Assembly (NCBI RefSeq): GCF_042432825.1
Contig: NZ_JBHLWN010000049.1
Location: 1 to 64,000 of the forward strand
From: Gordoniibacillus chartarius
GTDB lineage: Bacteria; Bacillota; Bacilli; Paenibacillales; NBRC-103111
Reading direction: 5' to 3'
DNA: 64,000 bases
Below the pieces are notes generated by a model. The model saw only the letters and a program-made list of their open reading frames with translations. It had not been told where the DNA came from and made no database searches. Each line of letters opens with the position of its first letter. The first letter of the stretch is position 1. The position numbers and the translations under genes are program-made. Positions 44,117 to 52,381 of this stretch are shown here, one piece after another.

Positions 44117-44207
44117 AAAAAGCCGGTTGCGCTGAATATTTCAGGGCAACCGGCTTTTTGAATAGTATCTATATAAAAAGAGAACACCGCAAGAAGGGCG
44201 TTCTCTT
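44117..44207. repeat. Double-hairpin module, copy A (in front of parA)
   Basis: Hairpin 1 at 44117-44159: AAAAAGCCGGTTGC pairs with GCAACCGGCTTTTT, with further pairing inside (CTGAA/TTCAG). Hairpin 2 at 44178-44207: AAGAGAAC pairs with GTTCTCTT. Read leftward each stem is followed by a T-run, like an intrinsic terminator. The same pair recurs at 46036-46122 and 47191-47277, each time just upstream of a leftward gene. Confidence 0.75.
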
Positions 44208-44213
44208 GAATAT

Positions 44214-44388
44214 TCATATGTTACAGTAACTTCATTTTCAAATATCTCGTGAGCTTGTTCCAATAGATTTAACAATCTATTCACACGACTCTAAAACAAA
44301 TTTCAAAACAACGTAAACTCAAACTTATCATTGAGTGGCTGTATTTTTGTTGTCACTGCCTCCGCATTGTACTTAAATAAACCATACT
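44214..44388 (-). pseudogene. Decayed copy of the 47329-47520 ORF
   Basis: Base by base it follows the sequence at 47281-47460 (shared ATATTCATATGTT, TTCATTTTCAAA, AAAACAACG.AAACTC), but in the corresponding frame it is broken by stops. Together with the hairpin module it shows that a unit of about 250 bases was duplicated. Confidence 0.45.
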
Positions 44389-45945
44389 TTACGAATTACG
44401 TCTAACCCTCTGATAATTTGCTCGGGTAGCTAGCCAATCCAAAGCGCTCGGTGTTACTCTCCATGCACTAAGGGAGGCAGAGGCATAAATGATCGCTTCC
44501 TCCTCACTCCCCCGTGAGTATGTCTCAGGAACAATATGTGGAATATATTTAACACCTACTAAGTAAGCCGGAACGAAAGAGTTCGCTTCGAGAGCTTTAT
44601 TCAATGATATGGCCGCTTTGCGGGCACTTTTACAGCGGAAAGAAAGCAACGCTTCGCTATACAGCATAAAGCATGTGGCCTCATTATGTTCCGACAAAAA
44701 TTCGTCAGCTTCGTTATTCATTCCCTCAGCCAGCAAATAATTAACTAGAGTATAGCGAATACCCAGACTATCATTAGGATTCAATCGGAGCAACTCACGA
44801 CAGCTTGCAATGGCATCTTGCCGATGCCCATTATCCCAGAGGCATTCCGCCAGTCCCGCCAGTGCCCTCATATATGGCCTGGTCTTAGTAATCCCCCAGA
44901 AATCACCTGCATTCTCTTCAAAAAACGAATCCCCTAAAACTTGACGCCCCACCTTAACCCCACGCTCGTACAGTTCCATTCGCTCTTCCGAAGATTCGCT
45001 GTGTTCTGCCAACAAATTATAGGCATCCGTACAGTATGGCGACAGCAGCAATGCTTTTCGTGCAATCGAGAGACGCTTGCTTCTACTCATCTCTTCCCAT
45101 GCGTCATAAATCATCTCCTGCGCTCGATCCAGCTTTTCTCTGTCAAACGGAGGAAGCTTCAATTCAAGTATCGTATTGTCATTTCGTCTATTTTCACCTT
45201 GTACTAAACTGAAAGGACCGGCATCAACTGTGTTAAAAAGCTTGATAAAATCATCATAAGCCGGAACAGATCGAGGATGTTGCTCCCTTGGCAAGCTTTC
45301 CTTCCATTTTTCGAACAATTTACCCGAATCAATCAAGTATTGGCATACTTTCGAACAAAGTTTGTCCACTCCATCCAGTCTATGATCCACTGTTTCACTT
45401 AAATAATAGGATAGCAACTGCTCGATATCTCGAAATATTCTGACTCCCGAAGCAAAACCGCTTGGTGGATGTAGAGGCATAATATCCAGATTCTCCAAAG
45501 CGGTAAACAAGCCGTCGGTTGCAACCGTCTTCGGTACAAATAATGCGTCCGGCATCCCGTATATAAATTTTTCTTCCGTCTTCTCCTCGCTCCAAGCATA
45601 ATAAAGAAAATCTGCAAGAGGAAGCAGCCTTTTCGTCGAAGCTATTCGAAAAGCAAATGTTCCGCTATAATGATCGCGCAATATATAGTAAACGAGATGT
45701 TCTTTGCGTGATTTAAAGCTGTTTTTCAGATCAACATCCATCGGTTTTTTCTGGTATCTCAAATAACCATCGTTGCCAAAATAATAATGCCTTGAGACGG
45801 AGACCAGTAATTGATGCAATTGGTTAGAATACTCGGAAACCAACTTACGATGCATACAATCGACCCTTTCGTATAATGATGCGGCGTCCTTAGATTGCTC
45901 ATAGCCAACATACATGATTTTTCGCATTTCGACAAGGAAAAGCAT
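44389..45945 (-). CDS. ST7/TPR-like protein with an unrecognised N-terminal domain
   Basis: 518 residues. The C-terminal 270 residues are helical repeats like TPR/ST7 proteins: SIARKALLLSPYCTDAYNLL, LAGLAECLWDNGHRQDAIAS, RYTLVNYLLAEGMNNEADEF, ARKAAISLNKALEANSFVPA. The N-terminal half (HLVYYILRDHYSGTFAFRIA, then GMPDALFVPKTV, then GFASGVRIFRDIEQLL) weakly recalls a retroviral-integrase fold with D, D and E in order, but the spacing is not convincing. Start uncertain (weak SD). AT-rich compared with the ICE core, so probably a separate cargo cassette. Confidence 0.5.
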   Translation of the reverse strand: MLFLVEMRKIMYVGYEQSKDAASLYERVDCMHRKLVSEYSNQLHQLLVSVSRHYYFGNDGYLRYQKKPMDVDLKNSFKSRKEHLVYYILRDHYSGTFAFRIASTKRLLPLADFLYYAWSEEKTEEKFIYGMPDALFVPKTVATDGLFTALENLDIMPLHPPSGFASGVRIFRDIEQLLSYYLSETVDHRLDGVDKLCSKVCQYLIDSGKLFEKWKESLPREQHPRSVPAYDDFIKLFNTVDAGPFSLVQGENRRNDNTILELKLPPFDREKLDRAQEMIYDAWEEMSRSKRLSIARKALLLSPYCTDAYNLLAEHSESSEERMELYERGVKVGRQVLGDSFFEENAGDFWGITKTRPYMRALAGLAECLWDNGHRQDAIASCRELLRLNPNDSLGIRYTLVNYLLAEGMNNEADEFLSEHNEATCFMLYSEALLSFRCKSARKAAISLNKALEANSFVPAYLVGVKYIPHIVPETYSRGSEEEAIIYASASLSAWRVTPSALDWLATRANYQRVRRNS

Positions 45946-46035
45946 GCCCTACTATCATAAGCAAAAAGACTACCAAAAATCCCCCCACAATCGACGAATA
46001 AGATCACTCAGGCATTCAGCATCTTTATTTCATGC

Positions 46036-46122
46036 AAAAAGCCGATCGCGCTGAATATCTTTAATCAGCTTTTTATATTGCATCTATATAAAAAGAGAAC
46101 ACCTCAAGAATGGCGTTCTCTT
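46036..46122. repeat. Double-hairpin module, copy B
   Basis: Hairpin 1 (46036-46074) has diverged arms (AAAAAGCCGATCGCG... / ...ATCAGCTTTTT); hairpin 2 (46093-46122) keeps AAGAGAAC/GTTCTCTT exactly, as does the TCTATATAAAA between them. It lies 90 bases upstream of the 518-residue gene on the leftward strand. Confidence 0.7.
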
Positions 46123-46202
46123 GAATAATCACGAATTACAAATTAACACTTAGCAACGTGTTATTCTATAGAAAAACGAATTGAAGGAAGGGTAGGTGTA
46201 TC

Positions 46203-46595
46203 GTGGTTACTTTCCCTATTATGTCTATTGGTTTTTTGTTAGTTTCAATTGTGTTTATACGTTATAGCAAAAGCGATAAATTTACCATTCCCCCAACGAT
46301 CGCGATTGTTCTCAATGGAGTATTAATCTTATCCTTGATCGCATTTATTGCTTTATTTATGAAAAATAGTGATGTGATTACCCAAATACCTGCACCCTGT
46401 TACTGGCTTCTATTGTTCGCTGGGCTCATAATTGAAATCTTTTCTTACCTCCAAAAATATATACCCGGTCATTTCATCGCTGCTGCATTACACTGCTTTG
46501 TCGGGTTTATCGCCATCTTTTCTATTGGCCTGCCTCTACTTATTCTAACGTTGATTGAAATAATCATTGCTTTTTATCAGCATCAAAGGAACTAA
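46203..46595 (+). CDS. Small polytopic membrane protein
   Basis: 130 residues, GTG start preceded by GGAAGGGTAGGTG. Four hydrophobic segments (IMSIGFLLVSIVFIRY, IAIVLNGVLILSLIAFIALF, YWLLLFAGLIIEIFSYL, FIAIFSIGLPLLILTLIEII). No family recognised; the layout recalls small YesK-type membrane proteins. Rightward, unlike its neighbours, and AT-rich: cargo of unknown function. Confidence 0.6.
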   Translation: MVTFPIMSIGFLLVSIVFIRYSKSDKFTIPPTIAIVLNGVLILSLIAFIALFMKNSDVITQIPAPCYWLLLFAGLIIEIFSYLQKYIPGHFIAAALHCFVGFIAIFSIGLPLLILTLIEIIIAFYQHQRN

Positions 46596-46612
46596 GATAA
46601 TTAGAGGAACAA

Positions 46613-47092
46613 TTAGTGTTTTAGTTGATATTCTTTCTCTACCCGGTCAATCAGTTTGTTAAATATCTTGTGATTTTCTGGAGGTTCCAGTTTGAAAAAT
46701 ACCCCTGAGTCGAGAACCTTAAAAAACTGACCATTCCCACCGAACTCAAGTACTCTCACAGTTCCGTCCTTCATGTTAAGTTTAACCAAACGGTAGTAAT
46801 CCGCTGTAGCATTTCCGGTAAGATGAGTTACTTTATTCAAAAGGTTTACGAGATTATATATGTCAGTCTCCGCATTGATCACTCCGCTAACCGGGTCGTT
46901 CACACCAGTGGAAATGGTCACACTTGAAATATCCTCTTTTTTTAACATAAATATTTTCTCGTTTGAGTTAACTGGAACTAGAGGCGAAGTATTGGTATTA
47001 GGCGTTTTCGACAACGGTAAATTTCCGCAGGAAGCTAAAAGAAATGAAACGACCGGTATGATTACAATGACAAGCCAATTGCGTTTCCCCAT
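46613..47092 (-). CDS. Small lipoprotein
   Basis: About 159 residues. ATG 47092 has AAGGGG 8 bases upstream; GTG 47098 is possible. Signal peptide with lipobox FLLASC, a short linker (NTNTSPLVPVNSNEK), then a strand-rich domain (DISSVTISTGVN, GTVRVLEFGGNGQFFKV). No family recognised. The double-hairpin copy C lies about 100 bases upstream of it. Confidence 0.65.
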   Translation of the reverse strand: MGKRNWLVIVIIPVVSFLLASCGNLPLSKTPNTNTSPLVPVNSNEKIFMLKKEDISSVTISTGVNDPVSGVINAETDIYNLVNLLNKVTHLTGNATADYYRLVKLNMKDGTVRVLEFGGNGQFFKVLDSGVFFKLEPPENHKIFNKLIDRVEKEYQLKH

Positions 47093-47190
47093 ATCCACGT
47101 CCCCTTGTTTTATTTGATCGTTTGCACTATCTTTTGACGAATTAATTACTCAATATGTTTCCTCCTCATTCCTAGTCTTGTTGGGTTTCA

Positions 47191-47277
47191 GCCGGTTGCG
47201 CAGATATTTTAGGGCAAGCGGCATTATGCGAAGTTTCTATATAAAAAAGAGAACACCTCAAAAAAGGGCGTTCTCTT
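47191..47277. repeat. Double-hairpin module, copy C
   Basis: Hairpin 2 (47247-47277) is intact (AAGAGAAC/GTTCTCTT); hairpin 1 (47191-47222, GCCGGTTGC... / ...GCAAGCGGC) is decayed. The homology with copy A continues to the right into the ORF at 47329-47520, so copies A and C share about 250 bases. Confidence 0.7.
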
Positions 47278-47328
47278 GAATATTCATATGTTGCGTCACC
47301 TTCATTTTCAAAGACGGTTTTCGTTAAC

Positions 47329-47520
47329 TTATTCCATTGAATTCAACATGTCTACACACACGACGTCCAAATCCATTTCCAAAACAACGGAAACTCCAAT
47401 TTTATCTTTCAGTACCTTATTTTTGAAGTCGTTGCCGTCCGCCGTGAAAGTCATAAAACGCGCAAAGTGTTGAAAATAAAGGATTTCTACGTATCGATTC
47501 GTTGCATTCCTATTACGCAC
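47329..47520 (-). pseudogene. ORF fragment at the presumed right end of the element
   Basis: 63 codons: about the last 42 (MTFTADGNDFKNKVLKDKIG, then VSVVLEMDLDVVCVD) read like the end of a small protein; the first part overlaps the 3' end of rlmD in another frame. It is probably a gene cut by the element-chromosome junction. Its decayed paralogue is at 44214-44388. Confidence 0.35.
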
Positions 47521-49070
47521 TCCACATGCACCGTATGCGGGAACATATCCACCGGCTGCACCTCGACAGTCCGGTAGCCTCCATCCTCAAGCAGCCGCAG
47601 GTCTCGAGCCAACGTCGAGGGGTTGCACGAGACGTACACAATTCGCTGCGGGCGTAGCTCGAGCAGCGTTTGGAGCAGCGACGCCTCGCAGCCTTTGCGG
47701 GGCGGGTCGACGACGACGACGTCGGGGACGATGCCGCGCTGCTGCCAGGACGGCAGCACTTCCTCGGCGCGGCCGACGGCGAAGTCGACGTTGACGATGC
47801 CGTTGAGCTCGGCGTTGAGGCGCGCGTCTTCGATGGCCTCGGGAATGATCTCGACGCCGTAGACGCGGCGGGCGCGCTGGGCGAGGAACAGTGAGATGGT
47901 GCCGATGCCGCAGTAGGCGTCGATGACGGTTTCGCGGCCGGTCAGGGCGGCGTACTCTAAAGCTTTGCCGTACAGCACTTCGGTCTGGACCGGGTTGACT
48001 TGGAAGAAGCTGCGCGGCGAGATGGCGAATTTGATGTCTCCAATGTAGTCATAGATGACCTCACGCCCCCACAGGACGATGGTTCGGTCCCCGAAGATGA
48101 CGTTGGTGCGGGCTTCGTTGATGTTGTGGCAGATGCTGGCGACGCCGGGGATCGCTTCGCGAATGCGGGCGATCCATTCATCCTCGTGAGGCACGTCCGC
48201 TCCGTTCGTGATCAATACGACCATGATTTCGCCGGTGCGGAAGCCGATCTTGACGACGACGTGGCGCAGCAGGCCGGTGTGCGTAGCTTCATTATAGGCG
48301 GTGATGCCGAGGTCGCGCCCGATCCGCTTGACCGCTTCGACGACGCGGTCGCCTTCGTTGTGCTGGATCAGGCATGCTTCCATGTTGACGATCCGGTGGG
48401 AGCCTTGGGCGAAGAAGCCGCCGATGAGGCCGCCCTCTTCTTCACCGATCGGAACTTGAACTTTGTTGCGGTAACGCCAAGGGTCGGACATGCCGAGGGT
48501 GGGATGCACGATGACGGCCCGATCAACAGGACTTTCGGCCCGCTCTCCCCCATCAGCCCCCGCGACACGCAGCTTCCCGATCCGCTCCAAATTGTCCTCG
48601 ACAATCTGACGCTTAACCTTCAGCTGGGCGGCGTAGTCCAGATGCTGCAGCTGGCAGCCGCCGCATTCGTCGTAGATGCCGCATGGCGGCGCTACCCGCT
48701 CCGAGCTAGCCTCAAGCACCTGCAGCAGCTTGGCGTAGCCGTACTGCTTCTTGAGGTGCTCGACGCGCACCAGTGCCCTTTCGCCCGGGAGAGCGCCGGG
48801 AACGAACAGGGTGAAGCCGTTGACACGGCCGACACCTTCGCCGCTGTGGCCGATACCGATGATGTCGGCTTCGTAGTCGCGGCCGAGGGCTACGGGCAGC
48901 GCGGCAGCAGCGGCAGCTGCTCCGTTCTCGCCCACAGAGTCATGTCCCGCACCGCCGCGGCGGCCTGGACGTTCTTGAACGACGAGCGGATTACGGCGCT
49001 TCTTGCTTTCAGCCGGTTTGGTTCCGGTTGGGTTGCCGGGACGGGATTGTGGCTTTGTTTTCCTGGTCAT
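47487..49070 (-). CDS. rlmD: 23S rRNA (uracil-C5)-methyltransferase, RlmD/RumA family
   Basis: Methylates uracil in 23S rRNA using SAM. About 527 residues: a long Ala/Gly/Arg-rich start, a TRAM domain (ADIIGIGHSGEGVGRVNGFT), the iron-sulfur Cys set CGIYDECGGCQLQHL, the SAM site VIDAYCGIGTISLFLAQ, VVDPPRKGCEASLL and the catalytic-Cys motif VSCNPSTLARDL. Start is ATG 49070 or 49082; the frame upstream of these is not typical. Its 3' end appears to be the boundary of the mobile element. Confidence 0.9.
   Translation of the reverse strand: MTRKTKPQSRPGNPTGTKPAESKKRRNPLVVQERPGRRGGAGHDSVGENGAAAAAAALPVALGRDYEADIIGIGHSGEGVGRVNGFTLFVPGALPGERALVRVEHLKKQYGYAKLLQVLEASSERVAPPCGIYDECGGCQLQHLDYAAQLKVKRQIVEDNLERIGKLRVAGADGGERAESPVDRAVIVHPTLGMSDPWRYRNKVQVPIGEEEGGLIGGFFAQGSHRIVNMEACLIQHNEGDRVVEAVKRIGRDLGITAYNEATHTGLLRHVVVKIGFRTGEIMVVLITNGADVPHEDEWIARIREAIPGVASICHNINEARTNVIFGDRTIVLWGREVIYDYIGDIKFAISPRSFFQVNPVQTEVLYGKALEYAALTGRETVIDAYCGIGTISLFLAQRARRVYGVEIIPEAIEDARLNAELNGIVNVDFAVGRAEEVLPSWQQRGIVPDVVVVDPPRKGCEASLLQTLLELRPQRIVYVSCNPSTLARDLRLLEDGGYRTVEVQPVDMFPHTVHVECVIGMQRIDT
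47505..47530. other. Candidate right attachment site in the rlmD 3' end
   Basis: The rlmD codons for HVECV near the 3' end (leftward CATGTGGAGTGCGTAAT) are the last conserved part of the gene; mobile-element and AT-rich sequence follows. The rum/rlmD 3' end is a documented target, for example of streptococcal elements such as phage-like Phi-m46.1. The matching left copy is not in the window, so this is inferred. Confidence 0.4.
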
Positions 49071-49255
49071 AGGTATGATCATGCTCCGTACGTTAGGGTA
49101 AGTTCTGCTCCCCATGCTACCGAAACGGGGGGCGAAAGTCAATGAAGGTAAGGTCGCAAAGAACGGCAACGCTCGTTCGTAAAGCACCATGTTCCCCAAC
49201 ATGCAAAAATGCCCGCCCCCCTCGCCTTCCGGCCGGTTGCGGACATGCCTCCATG

Positions 49256-50209
49256 CTATTCGAGTTTGAACGGAATGTTGATCAGCGCCGGACGTTTCTT
49301 GTACGTGGACTGCCCCGATTCGTCGACGATAATATCGAGATGGGACTGCAGGTTGGTGAACACGGTCGGCAGGGTGCCGCCAAACTCTCCGTCAAAATTC
49401 AGCTGCACATAATCGGGAGAGCTGACTTCGACGTTCCGGGCTTTAAAATGAATCAGGTTCGGATCCGCCAGATGCTCGCCGCGGAGCGCCAGCGTCACAA
49501 GCCGGATAAACTCCGGAAGGTTGCAGCGCTTCAGTACGAGGACGTCGAACATTCCGTCGTTCAGGGAAGCGTCGGGCGCCAGCCTTTCGAAGCCGCCGAC
49601 GGAGTTGCTGTTCGCAATCAGGAACATCATGACCTCTTCATGGATCTCCCGGTCGTCGGCCTTCATGAGCAGCTCGATCGGGCGGAGGCGGGGCAGCTTT
49701 TCGAGACCTTTCATATAATAGGCCAGCTGGCCGAGCATCGTCTTGAGCTTCGAAGGCACCTCGTACGTCAGCTCCGTCATGGAGCCGCCGGCCGCGATGT
49801 TGATGAAATACCGATTGTTCACTTTGCCGAGGTCGATGTCGCGGGTAAAGCCCCGCGTGATGATGTCGCAAGCTTCCTCAATATTGCGGGGAATGGCCAG
49901 CGCCCTGGCAAAATCGTTCGTCGTCCCTAACGGCAATATGCCCAGCGCCGGCCGGTTCGACTTCTCCGCGAGGCCGTTGATGACCTCGTACAGCGTACCG
50001 TCGCCGCCGGCGGCGATAACGACGTCGAACCCCCGCTCGACGGCCTCCGCTGCGGCTAGTGTCGCGTCGCCTTCGCCGATTGTGGCGTGCGTCGACGTTT
50101 CGAGACCGCCCCGTTCAAGTCGATCGAGCACGTCAGGGAGGCGCTTGCGCATTTCTTCCCGACCGGAGGTAGGATTATAGATGAGCCTTGCACGCTTACG
50201 CTTAGCCAC
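49256..50209 (-). CDS. Diacylglycerol kinase-family lipid kinase
   Basis: 317 residues. LIYNPTSGREEMRKRLPDVL at the start, the ATP-binding motif AAGGDGTLYEVINGL, LPLGTTNDFARAL, and later FINIAAGGSMTELTYE and LNFDGEFGGTLPTVF: the complete DagK/YegS-type pattern, close to DgkB. It phosphorylates diacylglycerol (or a related lipid) at the membrane. It ends a three-gene leftward stretch with the chelatase upstream (2-base gap). Confidence 0.9.
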   Translation of the reverse strand: MAKRKRARLIYNPTSGREEMRKRLPDVLDRLERGGLETSTHATIGEGDATLAAAEAVERGFDVVIAAGGDGTLYEVINGLAEKSNRPALGILPLGTTNDFARALAIPRNIEEACDIITRGFTRDIDLGKVNNRYFINIAAGGSMTELTYEVPSKLKTMLGQLAYYMKGLEKLPRLRPIELLMKADDREIHEEVMMFLIANSNSVGGFERLAPDASLNDGMFDVLVLKRCNLPEFIRLVTLALRGEHLADPNLIHFKARNVEVSSPDYVQLNFDGEFGGTLPTVFTNLQSHLDIIVDESGQSTYKKRPALINIPFKLE

Positions 50210-50210
50210 G

Positions 50211-51050
50211 TTATCCGATCACCTGTCCTTGTTGTTCGTCGCCGGCTTCCGCCCTCTGGAGCGTCCGTTCGATCTGTACCTCGATCCAACGCGAGATCAG
50301 CGGACTTGGCAGCAGCGCTTTGCCGTGGTAGCGGACGTGAGGATGCTCCGCCAAGCGCCCTGGAATGACATTGCGGGTAAAATACCCTTCGCTCAGGAAC
50401 AGCGGCGCGACGATGACGGAATAGTCAGGCTTCTGCTTACGCCAGTAATTCAGCTTGCGCGCCGTTTGGTCGGGCAGCAGCATCGCTACGTCGGCTTCGG
50501 CGAAGCCTCCGAGCGTACGAATGCGCGCGGCAAGCCGCTCCAGCCCGCGCCGCCAGCGCAGATGAAAGCCGCGTTCGATGCTGCCGTGCCCGACGAGCAG
50601 GACGACCTCCTGCCGGGGATCGGAGCTCAAGCTGCGGATTTTGCTGTAAATCAGTTCGGCAATAGTCGGATCGTCGTCAATCGGCGCAGCCATATGCACG
50701 TTCGCGGTGACGCTGAAACGTTCGAGCTCGGTCGGCAGCTGCGGCTCCTCCGTCACGCCGAGCGCCCAGCTGATTTCGTCGATATGGGTGGAGCCGGAGG
50801 AGACGAAGAGCGGCACGACGATGATGTCCGTCACTCCTTGCCGCTCCAGCTCCGCGATGCCGTCCTGAATCAGCCTTCCATCGATGAGCTCGAGGAACGA
50901 CGAATATACCGGGATACCGCCGGGGACGCGCACATCCGCGACCGCTTCGTCGACGAGCCGCACCCAATCGTCGCTACGGGAGCCGTGGCTGATCACGAGA
51001 ACGCCATACTGCCTCGCCCGAGAGCCGGCGCTTGGTTGATGCTGCTTCAT
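50211..51050 (-). CDS. CbiX/SirB-type chelatase-like protein
   Basis: 279 residues with two related halves: GVLVISHGSRSDDWVRLVDE and DIIVVPLFVSSGSTHIDE in the first, VVLLVGHGSIERGF and SVIVAPLFLSEGYFTRN in the second. The His-Gly-Ser and PLF.S.G motifs hold the metal-binding His (the second GH). Related enzymes insert Fe or Co in sirohydrochlorin; no sirohaem or cobalamin genes lie nearby, so the substrate is open. ATG 51050 has AAGGAGG upstream. Confidence 0.82.
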   Translation of the reverse strand: MKQHQPSAGSRARQYGVLVISHGSRSDDWVRLVDEAVADVRVPGGIPVYSSFLELIDGRLIQDGIAELERQGVTDIIVVPLFVSSGSTHIDEISWALGVTEEPQLPTELERFSVTANVHMAAPIDDDPTIAELIYSKIRSLSSDPRQEVVLLVGHGSIERGFHLRWRRGLERLAARIRTLGGFAEADVAMLLPDQTARKLNYWRKQKPDYSVIVAPLFLSEGYFTRNVIPGRLAEHPHVRYHGKALLPSPLISRWIEVQIERTLQRAEAGDEQQGQVIG

Positions 51051-51195
51051 GTGCGTGTCCCTCCTTTGCTCACTTAGTTGATGAATATGCTATCGAAACC
51101 GTCAAGGAAAGTCAAACAACGCAAAAATCCTCCTCTACGCTAAGGCAAAGAAGGATGGCGGAACGGCAGATATGTCCTGACCGAACGATTCGAGC

Positions 51196-51486
51196 TTAGC
51201 GGTCCAGTCGGTCCAGCGTCATGATATAGCCGTCGTTGCCGTAGTTGAGGCAGCGTTTGACCCGCGATATCGTTGCCGTGGAGGCGCCGGTCTCCGCTTC
51301 AATTTGATTATATGTGTAGCCTTTGCGCAGCATTCGCGCCACTTCCAGACGCTGCGACAGCGATTGAATCTCGTTCACCGTGCACAGATCATCGAAGAAC
51401 ACATAGCATTCTTCCAAGTCCTTCAGCGTCAGGATCGCCTCGAACAGCTGATCGATCGCTTTGTCGTTCAACTTCTTCAACTGCAT
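51196..51486 (-). CDS. yerC: YerC/TrpR-like DNA-binding protein
   Basis: About 96 residues from ATG 51486 (GGAG 9 bases before). The C-terminal half is a TrpR-like helix-turn-helix: IQSLSQRLEVARMLRKGYTY then NQIEAETGASTATISRVKR. Very close in length and motif to Bacillus YerC. Regulatory target unknown. Confidence 0.88.
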   Translation of the reverse strand: MQLKKLNDKAIDQLFEAILTLKDLEECYVFFDDLCTVNEIQSLSQRLEVARMLRKGYTYNQIEAETGASTATISRVKRCLNYGNDGYIMTLDRLDR

Positions 51487-51683
51487 TATGCTCAACTCCC
51501 TGAGGATCAACCTATAATAAAATGGAACTAGGAGTATGATTTCGACACTTTTGTCGTAAATTCCTTCCTTTAAGTTTGCAAAACGTTAAAATTTTTATGC
51601 GTTACTGAGGTAAAAGGTGACAGCGTTGGCGTGTTACGGCGGGAACTGGGCGGAGCAGGGGGATTGTGTCTCATGAAGAGGGC

Positions 51684-51913
51684 GGAGATATGGAGATATG
51701 GAGATATGGAGATATGGAGCTCTGGAGCTCTGGAGCTTTGGAGCTTTGGAGCTTTGGAGCTTTGGGGCTTTGGGCTTTGGGGCTTTGGAGCTGTGGAGAT
51801 ATAGAGCTTTGGAGCTTTGGAGCTTTGGAGCTTTGGAGCTTTGGAGCTTTGGAGCTTTGGAGCCTTGGAGCCTTGGAGCTTTGGAGCCTTGGAGCTTTGG
51901 AGCTTTGGAGATA
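51684..51913. repeat. 9-base tandem repeat array (GGAGCTTTG)
   Basis: About 25 head-to-tail copies of a 9-base unit. The left end is GGAGATATG, then GGAGCTCTG, then mostly GGAGCTTTG with variants such as GGAGCCTTG and a few short interruptions. Weaker related units (GAGCCGCGGAAC and similar) continue to about 52140. As 9 is a multiple of 3 and the unit has no stop, several frames on both strands stay open (ELWSFGA / SKAPKLQS), but none has a start or ribosome binding site that I trust. Confidence 0.85.
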
Positions 51914-52381
51914 CGCAACTGTAGAGCCGCGGAACTTCAGGCCTGCGTTACCGCGTGGCTGTAAAGCTGTGGAGCTGTGGAAGCACAAACCTGCGAAGCC
52001 GCGGAACTTCGGGTCTGTTCAGCCACGGGCAGCGGAGCAATGGAACTATAGAGCCGCTATGGTTTGGATCTGTGGAGTCACGGTGCAAGAGAACCACGTC
52101 GCCGCAGAGTTGCGGAGCCACGGAACTGCTAAGCCGCAAAACGGTAATACCCTTCACCCCGGAAGACATCCCCCATCTGTACAAGCCCAACCTAATCGGG
52201 ACCTCATCTAGCCGACTCGTAACCTTATCCGATCGCCCCAAATAAAATAATCTGAACCGCTACTTTCACCCCGACTCCTCCCCGCAGCACCCCCGTTTCG
52301 AGCTCATCCTTCTTCCAGCATACCGGGCATCCGTCCATACCAAACATTCGCCTATGACATACAATGCCAGTAAAAAAGGAA

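Noticed and set aside
48000..49145. 381-codon plus-strand ORF
   Set aside because: Antisense to rlmD; the open frame follows from its high GC and codon bias.
51684..51913. CRISPR array
   Set aside because: The repeats are contiguous with no unique spacers and no cas genes nearby.
51634..52245. Several long ORFs across the GGAGCTTTG array (both strands)
   Set aside because: They exist because the 9-base unit lacks stops; starts and ribosome binding sites are absent.
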